Assembly (NCBI GenBank): GCA_005878615.1
Contig: VBLT01000106.1
Coordinates: 1-47,498 of the forward strand
Reading direction: 5' to 3'
From: Methanobacteriota archaeon
Lineage (GTDB): Archaea > Thermoplasmatota > Thermoplasmata > RBG-16-68-12
Length of the DNA: 47,498 nucleotides
The first letter of the stretch is position 1, and every line of letters starts with the position of its first letter. The notes below the pieces were generated by a model. The model did no database searches. It worked only from the letters and a program-made list of their open reading frames with translations, and was not told the DNA's origin. Of the stretch, positions 16,402-24,369 are shown in pieces. Made by a program: the position numbers and the translations under genes.

Positions 16402-17318
16402 CCGGTGTCGTCGAGGCGGCGGGCATCTCGAAGTGGTACGGCGAGGTCCTCGGCCTCAACGGCTTTTCGGCCTCGTTCGGCCCCGGCATCACGGGCCTCG
16501 TCGGTCCGAATGGCGCCGGCAAGAGCACGTTGTTCAAGCTCCTCATCGGCCAGCTGCATCCGGACCAGGGGACCTTGCGGCTCCTGGGCGAGAATCCGTG
16601 GAACAACGTCCCGGTGAAGAGGCGCCTCGGCTACTGCCCCGAGCACAACACGCTCTACGGCTGGCTCACCGGGCAGCAGTTCGTGGAAGCCCTCCTGCGA
16701 CTCGACGGGATGCCGCGTTCGCAGGCCGAAAAGGCCGCGGAAGACGCCCTGAAGCTCGTCGGTCTCTCGAGCGCGGCGCAGCGTCCCACCCGGACCTATA
16801 GCCGCGGGATGCGCCAACGAGCGAAACTCGCCCAGGCGCTCGCCCACCGACCGGAGATCCTGATCCTCGACGAGCCGCTCTCGGGCGCCGACCCGCTGGC
16901 CCGGGTCCAGATCCTCCGGACGATCTCGGAATTCGCGAAGGCCGGCGGTCACGTCCTCATGTCGACCCATGTGCTCTACGAGATCGAGCGCGTCACCAAC
17001 AACATCGTCCTCATCAACAACGGCAAGGCGATCGCATCGGGTGACATCCGCTCGATCCGTGCCTTGATCGACGAACATCCGCACGCCGTGCGCCTTGAGA
17101 CGCCGCAGCCGCGACAGCTCGCCCAGGCCCTCGCGCGGATGGACCATATCGTCTCGCTCGAGATTCCCGAAGACGAGGCCCTGCTCGTCCGGACTCGCAA
17201 GCCCGATGCCTTCTACCGCGAGCTCCCCGCGATCGTGGCGGATACCCGGCTGGAGGTCCGTGGCCTCGAAAGCCCGGACGATAGCCTCGACGCGGTCTTC
17301 CGATATCTGGTGGGGTGA
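16398..17318 (+). CDS. Second ABC transporter ATPase
   Basis: 306 aa. Walker A GPNGAGKSTLFKLL, Q-loop region LGYCPEHNTLYGWL, signature YSRGMRQRAKLAQAL, Walker B ILILDEPLSGADPLARVQI, switch His in STHVLYEIERV. The D-loop reads SGAD rather than TGLD. Divergent enough from the first ATPase (14644-15561) that the two probably form a heterodimer or serve separate permeases. ATG 16398 overlaps the permease stop. It is followed by a second permease whose start is unclear. Confidence 0.92.
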   Translation: MTGVVEAAGISKWYGEVLGLNGFSASFGPGITGLVGPNGAGKSTLFKLLIGQLHPDQGTLRLLGENPWNNVPVKRRLGYCPEHNTLYGWLTGQQFVEALLRLDGMPRSQAEKAAEDALKLVGLSSAAQRPTRTYSRGMRQRAKLAQALAHRPEILILDEPLSGADPLARVQILRTISEFAKAGGHVLMSTHVLYEIERVTNNIVLINNGKAIASGDIRSIRALIDEHPHAVRLETPQPRQLAQALARMDHIVSLEIPEDEALLVRTRKPDAFYRELPAIVADTRLEVRGLESPDDSLDAVFRYLVG

Positions 17319-18102
17319 TCGGACGGGCCTCGCGGAAGCGGTTCGCAAGGTCTGGGTCGTCACCGGCCTGACCTTGCGGTATTTGTTGGGGACGCGACGG
17401 ATCATCGCGATGGCCCTGCTCTCCGCGGTGCCACTCATTCTCGCGGTGGGACTGGCGGCGGCTCGCGTCGCAAGTTTCGACGTCCTGCAGCTCTTCCAAG
17501 CCGTGATGGTGCCGCTCTTCCTCCAGGTCGTCCTCATCTTCGTGACGTTGGTGAACGCGACCTCCCTCATTCGGGAGGAAATCGACGACAACACGCTTCC
17601 GTTCCTCCTGACCCGCCCGATCTCGAAGCCTGCGATCGCGACGTACAAGTATCTCGGCTACCTCGCCGCGGTCCTCATCCTGCTGGTCCCACCGCTGGTC
17701 GTGGCGTACGGCGTGACCGAGGCGTACGGCGGGCTTTCGTTCACCACCGACCTCGACGTGTTGGGAGGGTTCCTCCTCGTAACGGTCCTCGGGAGTGCAG
17801 CCTACGGGGGCCTCTTCCTTTTCATCTCGGTCCTCGTCCGCAAGCCGCTCGCGGTCGGCCTGCTCATCGGCTTCGTCTGGGAGTCGATCGTGGGATCGAT
17901 TCCGGGGGACGTCCCGAAACTCAGCGTCATCCACTACCTGCGGACGATCTTGAAAGGGACGATCACGGTCAGTCCCCTCGCCGGATACCGCACGGACCTT
18001 TCCGTCGCGACGGCCGTCGGCATCCTCATCGCGTTTTCGATCGCGATGGTCATCCTCACGATCGCAGTCTTCCAACAGATGGAGTTCCGTCAGAAGGCGT
18101 GA
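17260..18102 (+). CDS. Second ABC-2 type permease (start uncertain)
   Basis: Integral membrane protein with about six helices: RIIAMALLSAVPLILAVGLAAARV, VMVPLFLQVVLIFVTLVNATSL, LGYLAAVLILLVPPLVVAYGV, VLGGFLLVTVLGSAAYGGLFLFISVLV, AVGLLIGFVWESIVG, ATAVGILIAFSIAMVILTIAVF. REEIDDNTLPFLLTRPISKPAIATYK is the cytosolic ABC-2 signature region. The family-like sequence begins around 17330, but no ATG/GTG/TTG lies in frame between 17263 and 17373. GTG 17260 overlaps the ATPase by 59 nt, whereas TTG 17374 would cut off the first amphipathic segment. The body of the gene is secure; the start is not. Confidence 0.8.
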   Translation: MASKARTIASTRSSDIWWGDRTGLAEAVRKVWVVTGLTLRYLLGTRRIIAMALLSAVPLILAVGLAAARVASFDVLQLFQAVMVPLFLQVVLIFVTLVNATSLIREEIDDNTLPFLLTRPISKPAIATYKYLGYLAAVLILLVPPLVVAYGVTEAYGGLSFTTDLDVLGGFLLVTVLGSAAYGGLFLFISVLVRKPLAVGLLIGFVWESIVGSIPGDVPKLSVIHYLRTILKGTITVSPLAGYRTDLSVATAVGILIAFSIAMVILTIAVFQQMEFRQKA

Positions 18103-18139
18103 CCCCTCTTTCGGAGCGGTCTGCGGATTCACAGTGCTC

Positions 18140-18213
18140 CCAATGAGATATATGGTCTATAGTCTTTATATTGTATTATCACATATATTCTTAAATAGTT
18201 AGTATGGTATACG
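18140..18213 (+). promoter_or_regulatory. AT-rich promoter island with two TATA boxes
   Basis: About 70 nt of almost pure A/T inside a GC-rich genome. It contains TTTATATT (18165-18172) and CTTAAATAG (18190-18198). The second is about 30 nt before the Fic ATG at 18224, giving a leaderless or nearly leaderless mRNA; the first could drive a longer transcript or be a repressor-controlled alternative. It may also end transcription of the ABC cluster through its T-runs. Confidence 0.65.
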
Positions 18214-18223
18214 ACTCAACTGG

Positions 18224-19156
18224 ATGAGGGAAGACATATTGGGTCCCCTGCGAGCGGAGTTGCTCACCCGCAGCGCCCTCGATTCCCTGCCCGAGGGCGT
18301 TTGGAAGCGCACCGGGGCACTCAACACATGGGGCACGAACGCGATCGAGGGGAACACCCTGAGTCGCACCGACGTAGAAAGAATCCTCCTGGAGCAGAAA
18401 TCCGTCGGGAACCGTCACCTTTCCGATGTGCTGGAGACGATCCAGCATGCAGCGGCCTTTGCAAATCTCCTCGAGCGGAGGAGGGACCCGATCCGGCTCA
18501 CCACGGTGTTGGAGCTGCATGAGGAAGTGTTCCGCGGCATCAAGGCGGACGCCGGTCAGTGGCGGCGGGTCAACGTCCGGATCGGGGGCATGAAGCGTGC
18601 GCCTCCTCGAATGGAAAGGATCCTGCACATGATGTCGACGTGGGAAGAGGAGTACAAAGAGCGAGACATGCACGGAGAGGATCCGTTCAGCCTCGGCGCC
18701 TGGATGCATTTCGACTTCGAGTCCGTTCATCCCTTCAGCGACGGCAACGGTCGAGTGGGACGGTTGCTCCTCAACCTGCATTTCCTCAAACACGGTTGGC
18801 CTCCGGTCCATATCCTCCCGCCGGACCGAGACCGCTACCTCCGCGCTCTCGTGCGGGGACACGACGGCAACCTCTCCGACTTAGAGGGTTTCCTCGTCGT
18901 GGCCATGGCCCGTTCCTTGCTCGACCTCCTGGATCAGGTCGGCACCCGCGAGGATGAACTCAAACCTCTGAACGCCCTCTCTAAACACTCGCCGTACTCG
19001 GCCAAGTATCTGAGTTTGCGCGCGAGCCAGGAGGAGCTCCCGGCTCTCAAGGCATCGGGAGATTGGCGCTCGAGTGAACGCGCCCTTCAGGCCTACCGCC
19101 ACCTCGTCGGCCGGACTACGAACCGACCGGGTCGGCCAGCCAAGGGCACCGGTTGA
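18224..19156 (+). CDS. Fic/DOC family protein (putative AMPylase)
   Basis: 310 aa. The Fic core motif HPFSDGNGRVGR (169-180) is complete, with catalytic His169 and the phosphate-binding DGNGR. An inhibitory-helix motif TNAIEGN (38-44; pattern S/TxxxE-G/N) precedes the core, placing it among autoinhibited class II Fic proteins, in which the Glu blocks productive ATP binding. C-terminal helices (about 215-310) resemble the winged-helix extension found in many such proteins. It would transfer AMP (or another nucleotide moiety) to a protein hydroxyl; the target is unknown. Stand-alone gene under an AT-rich promoter. Its stop codon is the first codon of a tRNA-3'-end-like element. Confidence 0.9.
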   Translation: MREDILGPLRAELLTRSALDSLPEGVWKRTGALNTWGTNAIEGNTLSRTDVERILLEQKSVGNRHLSDVLETIQHAAAFANLLERRRDPIRLTTVLELHEEVFRGIKADAGQWRRVNVRIGGMKRAPPRMERILHMMSTWEEEYKERDMHGEDPFSLGAWMHFDFESVHPFSDGNGRVGRLLLNLHFLKHGWPPVHILPPDRDRYLRALVRGHDGNLSDLEGFLVVAMARSLLDLLDQVGTREDELKPLNALSKHSPYSAKYLSLRASQEELPALKASGDWRSSERALQAYRHLVGRTTNRPGRPAKGTG

Positions 19157-19180
19157 GGTTCGAATCCCGCCCGCTCGACT
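19154..19180 (+). repeat. tRNA 3'-end-like element, copy 3
   Basis: TGAGGTTCG (19154-19162) followed by AATCCCGCCCGCTCGA and CTTTTT. GGTTCGAATCCCGC looks like the loop and 3' strand of a T-arm, and CCGCTCG-A like a 3' acceptor strand with discriminator. It is thus derived from, or mimics, a different tRNA than copies 1 and 2. The 5' T-stem strand is not complementary and the Fic gene runs into it, so this is not a tRNA gene. Confidence 0.55.
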
Positions 19181-19357
19181 TTTTCGTCACTAGGACTGCG
19201 CTCTCCTCGGGGCCTCTCGGCTTGATTCGGGCATCCGTCCGATTCCACTCACCAAGGGATTCAAAAACACAGGTGGGCCACGGAGTCTTCACCGGCGGGA
19301 GGTGGATGCCACTGCCGTCGTGGCGAGCCTGGCCAGATCCTCTTTATCTTTCGAGGG

Positions 19358-21091
19358 TTAGCCCACGACGAAAAGCTGCTGCACGTGGGTGTTCCAGATG
19401 AAATCGTTGAAGTTCGCGATGTACTCGCACGCGAGCCAGACCTCCCGCGGATCGCTGTACGACGGACTGGCATCGCAGTAGTCTCCATACCGACCCCCCT
19501 GTTCCGTGTCCTTCCCCGGCACGACAACCGTCGGCGGCTCGAGGACCCCCTTCGTCTGAGAGGCCAGTTTCAGCGTCACTGCCATGCTCGGATCCGTCGT
19601 CAAGGATGAGAAGGCATACGTCAGCGTCAGGTCGCCCGCGGGATCCAACGTAATCCCGGGAAAGTAGACGTCCTCGTCCTTTCCGCTGCTGAAATCAAAA
19701 TCTTGTGCGACGGCGTACGTGCCGCTCGTTGTCGTGACCTCAATGAGTCGGATGCAGCTGCGAAGGCTCGATCCCCCTGGGACGGTGCAGCCCGCGTTCG
19801 CGCCCCACCACGTGACGTCGTCCTGATAGACGCCTGTCGTGATGCGACCGTCATTCGTTTCCAACGACTGAGGCATGCCTGGCTGATCGCCGAACGGCGG
19901 GCCGGCCATGGGGCGAATGGTCAGGTTCGTGATCGAGACCGTGGCCTGCGGGGGCGTCCCATCCACCGCGAAGAAATTCAGGGTGTCGACGCCGCTCTCG
20001 CCGTGGGACGGCGGGAACACGCCGGCCATGTATTCCGTGGGCGAAGGCCCGTACGAGTGGGCGGGATGAATCGATGCCATGTTTCCGAAGGGCCCGAACG
20101 TCTGGAAGGTCACGGAGCAAAAGAGGCCCGCCGGATTCGTACAGCCCACTTGCTCGAGCGCGAGCTTGTCGAGAACCCAGAAGTACGCGCCCGTGAATCC
20201 GTCGACTACGAAAGCGCTGTAAAGGAACTGGTTCGTGCTAATCACGACCACGTGGTCGTTCACCCCGAGGAACGGCTGGTCCGCGAGGTTGAGAGGAAGC
20301 GGGTTCGGTATGACGTACTCGAACCAACTGCCGCTCGGGTCGCTCGTCTGCGACACGCCCAGGTAAATTTGGCTTGACACATCCGGTTGCTGGGTGTTCA
20401 GCGCGCCACATGTGACGCTGAGGATCGAGGTGAACCATCGCTGGGTGCCGTTGTCGAAGTAGACCTGCGGATCGGTGAGGAAGCAACCCGCACCCGAAGG
20501 GACCGTGAAGAAGTCCGTCAGGGTGAAGAACTTCACGACCTGCCCGCTCGTCGTCCAAATCTTCCCGGCCGTGTTCACCTCTTCCATCACGAATTGCGAG
20601 CTCGCGGACATCGTCACGTCGGGCGGGAGGCATCCGAAGGGGCTATTGTTCGTGCCGAAGACGGGCTGGAAGCAGGCGCTTTCCGCCCCGTTGATCCCCT
20701 CCAAGCCGAGGCCCGTTTGGTACTGCTTCTTTCCCGAGGGCAGGGTCGCCGTATTCGGCCCGGAACCGGGATTCTTCCCATGCGGTGAAGCTTGCGAGGC
20801 GGTCCCCGGGTTCGCCGGGCCCACGGTCTCGGGGGGAGTAATGACGGCGGTCACCGGGACAGAGCCCAAGAGACTGGACGGCAGTGACACTGCGGATGCA
20901 TGGAGGACGAGACCATTCGATCTAGGGACAGATGCGGCGGCGGTTCCATCGAAGACCCCGAATCCGTAGAGTACGACCCCGTTCCCGATTGCGGTCATCA
21001 GGAGCACGGAAACGACCAGCGAACCGGAAAAATCCAAAGTGCGGAGCCGCAGGCAAGACCATTCAACACGCGTCGGAATCGCGAGAGCCAT
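19358..21091 (-). CDS. Secreted protein with beta-propeller-like features
   Basis: 577 aa from ATG 21091, not assignable to a named family. An N-terminal hydrophobic segment (FSGSLVVSVLLMTAIGNGVVLYGF, about 22-45) acts as signal or anchor. It is followed by a Pro/Gly/Thr-rich linker and a large extracellular domain with about ten cysteines, mostly spaced for disulfides. Repeated stretches such as FTDPQVYFDNGTQRWFTS and GRYGDYCDASPSYSDPREVWLACEYI resemble blades of exported sialidase/WD-type propellers. A TTG at 21106 would add five residues. No linked genes; a role at the surface (binding or hydrolysis) is a guess. Confidence 0.72.
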   Translation of the reverse strand: MALAIPTRVEWSCLRLRTLDFSGSLVVSVLLMTAIGNGVVLYGFGVFDGTAAASVPRSNGLVLHASAVSLPSSLLGSVPVTAVITPPETVGPANPGTASQASPHGKNPGSGPNTATLPSGKKQYQTGLGLEGINGAESACFQPVFGTNNSPFGCLPPDVTMSASSQFVMEEVNTAGKIWTTSGQVVKFFTLTDFFTVPSGAGCFLTDPQVYFDNGTQRWFTSILSVTCGALNTQQPDVSSQIYLGVSQTSDPSGSWFEYVIPNPLPLNLADQPFLGVNDHVVVISTNQFLYSAFVVDGFTGAYFWVLDKLALEQVGCTNPAGLFCSVTFQTFGPFGNMASIHPAHSYGPSPTEYMAGVFPPSHGESGVDTLNFFAVDGTPPQATVSITNLTIRPMAGPPFGDQPGMPQSLETNDGRITTGVYQDDVTWWGANAGCTVPGGSSLRSCIRLIEVTTTSGTYAVAQDFDFSSGKDEDVYFPGITLDPAGDLTLTYAFSSLTTDPSMAVTLKLASQTKGVLEPPTVVVPGKDTEQGGRYGDYCDASPSYSDPREVWLACEYIANFNDFIWNTHVQQLFVVG

Positions 21092-21301
21092 CGACCCAAC
21101 CCCCAATCCATTATGCGCATCGGCGCCTTAATCCGAGGAGTGTCATTCGGGTTACTTGCCTACCGCCTGGATAGACTGTCTCCTTCCGCGGAACGACCCG
21201 CTCGGGCGATTTCGACGGGTTCGTAAGACCACGTATGCGGCGGGTTTCGGGTCAGGCCTCGACGCCGAAATGGTGAAGAACGAGGCTTGCTTCGAGGGGG
21301 C

Positions 21302-22165
21302 GTGATCGTCGTAATTGGCGCCACCGGTCACATCGGGGCCGAACTTATCTCAATCCTGTCAAGGGAAGGCGTGGCTGCCATCGCCGTGACCCGCGATGAG
21401 CGGAGGACGCCATTCCTGCCCGGCATACAATGGATGACGGCTGACTTGGCCGAGCCCGCTTCGACCGAGCGGGTGCTCCGAGGGGTACGCGACCTGTTCC
21501 TGCTGACGCCGAACGGGGAGAATCTGGCCGACCTTCAGATCGGCGCGATTCGCGCCGCCCGGGGAGCCGGCGTGGAGCGGATCGTGAAGCTTTCGGCCCT
21601 CGGCGCATCGGACCACTCTCAGTCTCCCATCGGAAGGGCCCACTATCAAGCGGAGACCGAGTTGCTCAACTCCGGTTTAAAGTGGACAATCCTTCGCCCC
21701 CATGTGTTCATGCAGAATCTACTCGAACAGGCACCGACGATCGTAAAGGAGGGAAGAATCTATGCGGCCTCGGGCGATGGAAAGATCCCTTTTGTCGACA
21801 CGCGAGATATCGCCGCCGTGGCGGCGGCGACCTTGACGAAGCCGGGACACGATGGAAGGAAGTATGTCTTGACCGGTCCCGAGCCTCTAAGCTACGCCGA
21901 CGTCGCCCGCATCCTCTCCGAGGTCGTGGGGCGGCCTGTCGAGTACGTGGCTCTCTCACTCGACGAAGCTCGTGGCCGAATGATGCAAGCCGGTGCACCG
22001 CTCTCGACCATCGAGGGAATGATTGCCCTCGCGGCCTACCAACGGGCCGGCGGTCCGACCGCGCTCGTCCACGATACGGTAGAGAGGATCCTCGGCCGTC
22101 CTCCTCGGAGCTTTGCCGAATTCGCGAAAGACCATAGACGCATCTTTCAGGGCCCTCCACAGTGA
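21302..22165 (+). CDS. NmrA-like / atypical SDR NAD(P)-binding protein
   Basis: 287 aa from GTG 21302. Rossmann glycine motif VIGATGHIGAEL at the very N-terminus. LKWTILRPHVFMQNLLE, RIYAASGDGKIPFVDTRDIAAVAAATLT and KYVLTGPEPLSYADVARILSEVVGRPVEY are typical of NmrA/HSCARG and quinone-reductase-like (QorB-type) SDRs, which either sense NADP(H) redox state or reduce small substrates. The classical YxxxK pair is not evident, as usual in this atypical group. A G-rich box (CGAGGGGG, 21293-21300) precedes the start; TTG 21287 is an alternative. Convergent with the next gene. Confidence 0.85.
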   Translation: MIVVIGATGHIGAELISILSREGVAAIAVTRDERRTPFLPGIQWMTADLAEPASTERVLRGVRDLFLLTPNGENLADLQIGAIRAARGAGVERIVKLSALGASDHSQSPIGRAHYQAETELLNSGLKWTILRPHVFMQNLLEQAPTIVKEGRIYAASGDGKIPFVDTRDIAAVAAATLTKPGHDGRKYVLTGPEPLSYADVARILSEVVGRPVEYVALSLDEARGRMMQAGAPLSTIEGMIALAAYQRAGGPTALVHDTVERILGRPPRSFAEFAKDHRRIFQGPPQ

Positions 22166-22247
22166 GTGGCTTCCGTCGCGCAAGAGCGGATCCGACCCGC
22201 AGCGCTCGGGAGGAACTACCGCGCTCGAATCTCGAGGCGCCGCCTGC

Positions 22248-22829
22248 TCACCGGTTCTCTTCGTACGCCTCCTGCAGCCAATTCAGCACCTCGGAGTCTA
22301 GGTCGTCAGGCGAACGGAGGCCCACTTGCACCGGCATCGTATCGTGGATCTTCGAGGGTTTCAGGCGCCCGCCTGGCTTCGCGCCCTCCAGACGCAAGGC
22401 CACGTCGACCCGGTCCTTCGCGGACGCCTGCACTCGCGCGAACGTCCGCTTGCGGGAGACGAGCGAAACGTAGGTCTTGCGGGCCTGGACGGTCACCTCG
22501 CCGAGGGAAGTCGCGGCCTCGATGATCGCATCGTAGAGGGGGCGGAGGGTCGGTCGGTCCGCGTATTGCCCGCGGACCAGTTCATCGGCGCTTGCTACCA
22601 TGAAGTCCGGATACCCGAAGCGTTCCATCACGAGCAACGATTGGGCATATCCGGTCACGCCCTGTTTCGTCAACCAGGTGCGCAAGTCCGCTTCGTTGCC
22701 CAGCCGCTCCTTCCGAATCCGTCGGTTCCATGCGTCGACACCCGACCCGGTCCGCTCCTTCAGGAGACGGGCGGACATCTCCCGCATCTGCTGCCAAGCT
22801 CGGGTCTCCGGCACGAAGATCGCCAGCAT
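22248..22829 (-). CDS. DUF4287/DUF5655 domain protein
   Basis: 193 aa. The C-terminal half (about 85-193) has the DUF5655 pattern: LYDAIIEAATSLGEVTVQARKTYVSLVSRKRTFARVQ, then DRVDVALRLEG, ending DLDSEVLNWLQEAYEEN. The N-terminal half (ERTGSGVDAWNRRI, LRTWLTKQGVTGYAQSLLVMERFG) matches the DUF4287-like helical domain often fused to it. Function unknown; the DUF5655 core looks like a small nucleic-acid or ligand-binding fold, which I cannot specify. Starts at 22829 or, more conservatively, ATG 22787. It lies 51 nt downstream of tag on the same strand, so the two may be cotranscribed. Confidence 0.8.
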   Translation of the reverse strand: MLAIFVPETRAWQQMREMSARLLKERTGSGVDAWNRRIRKERLGNEADLRTWLTKQGVTGYAQSLLVMERFGYPDFMVASADELVRGQYADRPTLRPLYDAIIEAATSLGEVTVQARKTYVSLVSRKRTFARVQASAKDRVDVALRLEGAKPGGRLKPSKIHDTMPVQVGLRSPDDLDSEVLNWLQEAYEENR

Positions 22830-22880
22830 CGGCCAAGGAACTGGAGTGGGAAATAGGTACGGCCCCTCTGCAATCGACCG

Positions 22881-23498
22881 TCAGGGGAGCCGCGACACCT
22901 CGGCGTAGCGGAAGCAACTCACCAGATGGTCGTTGACCATGCCCGCCGCTTGCATGAAGGCGTAGCAGATCGTCGACCCGACGAAGGAGAATCCCCGGGT
23001 CTTCAGGTCCGCGCTCAATGCATCCGATTCGCCCGTGCTTGCAGGAATTTGCCTCAGGCTTTTCCATCGGTTGGTCCGGGGTCGGCCCTGCACGAACCTC
23101 CAGAGGTAGGCATCGAAGCTGCCGAACTCCTTCCGAATGTCCAGGATCGACCGCGCGTTCCGAATCGCGGAGGCGATCTTGAGCCGATTTCGCACGATCC
23201 CGGGGTCGGCGAGCAGCCGCCGGACCTCCCGCGAATCGAACGAGGCCACGATCGTGGGATCGAAACCCAGAAAGGCCTTCCGATAGGCCTCGCGTTTCCT
23301 CAGGATCGTGAGCCAGGACAGGCCCGCTTGAGCGCCGTCGAGAATGAGGAACTCGAAGAGCGTTCGATCGTCGTGTTGAGGCACGCCCCATTCCGAGTCG
23401 TGATATTCCATCAAGAGGGGATCGGGCTCCGCCCAGGCGCATCGCGAAGCCCGTTTCCCGGTGCGCCGCCTCGAAGGCACGCGCTTCCTTAACGCCAC
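22881..23498 (-). CDS. tag: DNA-3-methyladenine glycosylase I
   Basis: 205 aa; removes 3-methyladenine from alkylated DNA by base excision. All family landmarks are present: CAWAEPDPLLMEYHDSEWGVP with zinc ligands Cys20 and His33, LFEFLILDGAQAGLSWLTILRKREAYRKAF, LADPGIVRNRLKIASAIRNARSILDI, GFSFVGSTICYAFMQAAGMVNDH, and the distal zinc pair His191 and Cys195 (VNDHLVSCFRY). GTG 23498 is the upstream start; GTG 23480 would fit a leaderless mRNA from a TTATGTA box near 23505-23511. This is the complete copy; a short relative lies at 11225-11689. Confidence 0.95.
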   Translation of the reverse strand: MALRKRVPSRRRTGKRASRCAWAEPDPLLMEYHDSEWGVPQHDDRTLFEFLILDGAQAGLSWLTILRKREAYRKAFLGFDPTIVASFDSREVRRLLADPGIVRNRLKIASAIRNARSILDIRKEFGSFDAYLWRFVQGRPRTNRWKSLRQIPASTGESDALSADLKTRGFSFVGSTICYAFMQAAGMVNDHLVSCFRYAEVSRLP

Positions 23499-23712
23499 GT
23501 CCTACATAAGGAGCGGATCCAAGGGAAATCGGTGGTCCGCGACCTGGGCGGTCTCCCCCGACGTGGCGGACGTGGCCGGGGACCCGGTTCGATCCGTCAT
23601 CGCGACGTATGAGATCACGCATCCATGGAAAGCGAAGGACATCCATTGACGCACCTAGTTACCGCTAGCTCTGAAGCGTTCAAGGGGGCCGGCCCGATAC
23701 TCCGAATACGGG

Positions 23713-24369
23713 ATGATGGAACAGACGGCCGGCGGCCGTTCACGTAGGCCGCTCCTCGAGGTCCCCAAGTGGGACTCTCTCGTGCGGGCGCCGCCCCTCG
23801 GGTCGCACGTCCTACAGGTCTACGAGGAGCCAAGGCGACAAGTTGAGGTCGCCAGCCTTTTCGTGGCCGAGGCTTTGGAGAGGGGCGAGCGCGTCTGCTG
23901 CGTCGGTTCGACCCTCGATACCGCCCCGATTCGGAAGGCCCTGGGGGACGCGGGCTTCGACGTCGATTCCCGCCTTCGATCGCGGGCGCTGCTGATCGCC
24001 AATCGACTCGTGGTCAATGACGAACCGAAGAGACCCGAGGAAAACTCCCCGCAGTCGGTCACTCAATTTCTTCACGACACGTTCGAGGGTGTGCCGGATC
24101 GATATCCGGCGGTGCGCCTCTGGATAAATCCGACTGACCGCTTCTTCGAGGACGGGCGGTTTGAACAAGCGATCGCGTTCGAGCAATCGTGTCACGAGCG
24201 GCGGGATGTGTTTCCATGGTCTCTCCTTTGCGCGTACGATGCTCGGAAGCTGATACCCGAGCGACACGCCGCCGCCTTCTGGGATGTCCTGAGGAACCAC
24301 AGCCATCTCATCCCCGCGGGGGAGCTCGGGGTCGCGCTGGAATTGTTCCCAGACGGAGGCGGCCCGTGA
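23713..24369 (+). CDS. MEDS-domain (DcmR-type) sensor protein
   Basis: 218-aa protein consisting almost wholly of one MEDS domain, the sensory module first named from methanogen/methylotroph regulators such as DcmR. Visible blocks: GSHVLQVYEEPRRQVEVASLFVAEALERGERVCCVGS at the N-terminus, the central Rossmann-like VRLWINPTDRFFEDGRFEQAIAFE, then VFPWSLLCAYDARKLIPERH and AAFWDVLRNHSHLI. These domains resemble KaiC/RecA-like folds without ATPase motifs and bind small ligands. There is no kinase or DNA-binding part here. It overlaps the downstream gene (GTGA), whose product is related. ATG 23713 or 23716. Confidence 0.82.
   Translation: MMEQTAGGRSRRPLLEVPKWDSLVRAPPLGSHVLQVYEEPRRQVEVASLFVAEALERGERVCCVGSTLDTAPIRKALGDAGFDVDSRLRSRALLIANRLVVNDEPKRPEENSPQSVTQFLHDTFEGVPDRYPAVRLWINPTDRFFEDGRFEQAIAFEQSCHERRDVFPWSLLCAYDARKLIPERHAAAFWDVLRNHSHLIPAGELGVALELFPDGGGP

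Noticed and set aside
17014-18132. Minus-strand frame opposite the second ATPase/permease
   Set aside because: Asp/Arg/Glu repeats such as DRDREDDHRDRKRDED are antisense of hydrophobic codons, not a real protein.
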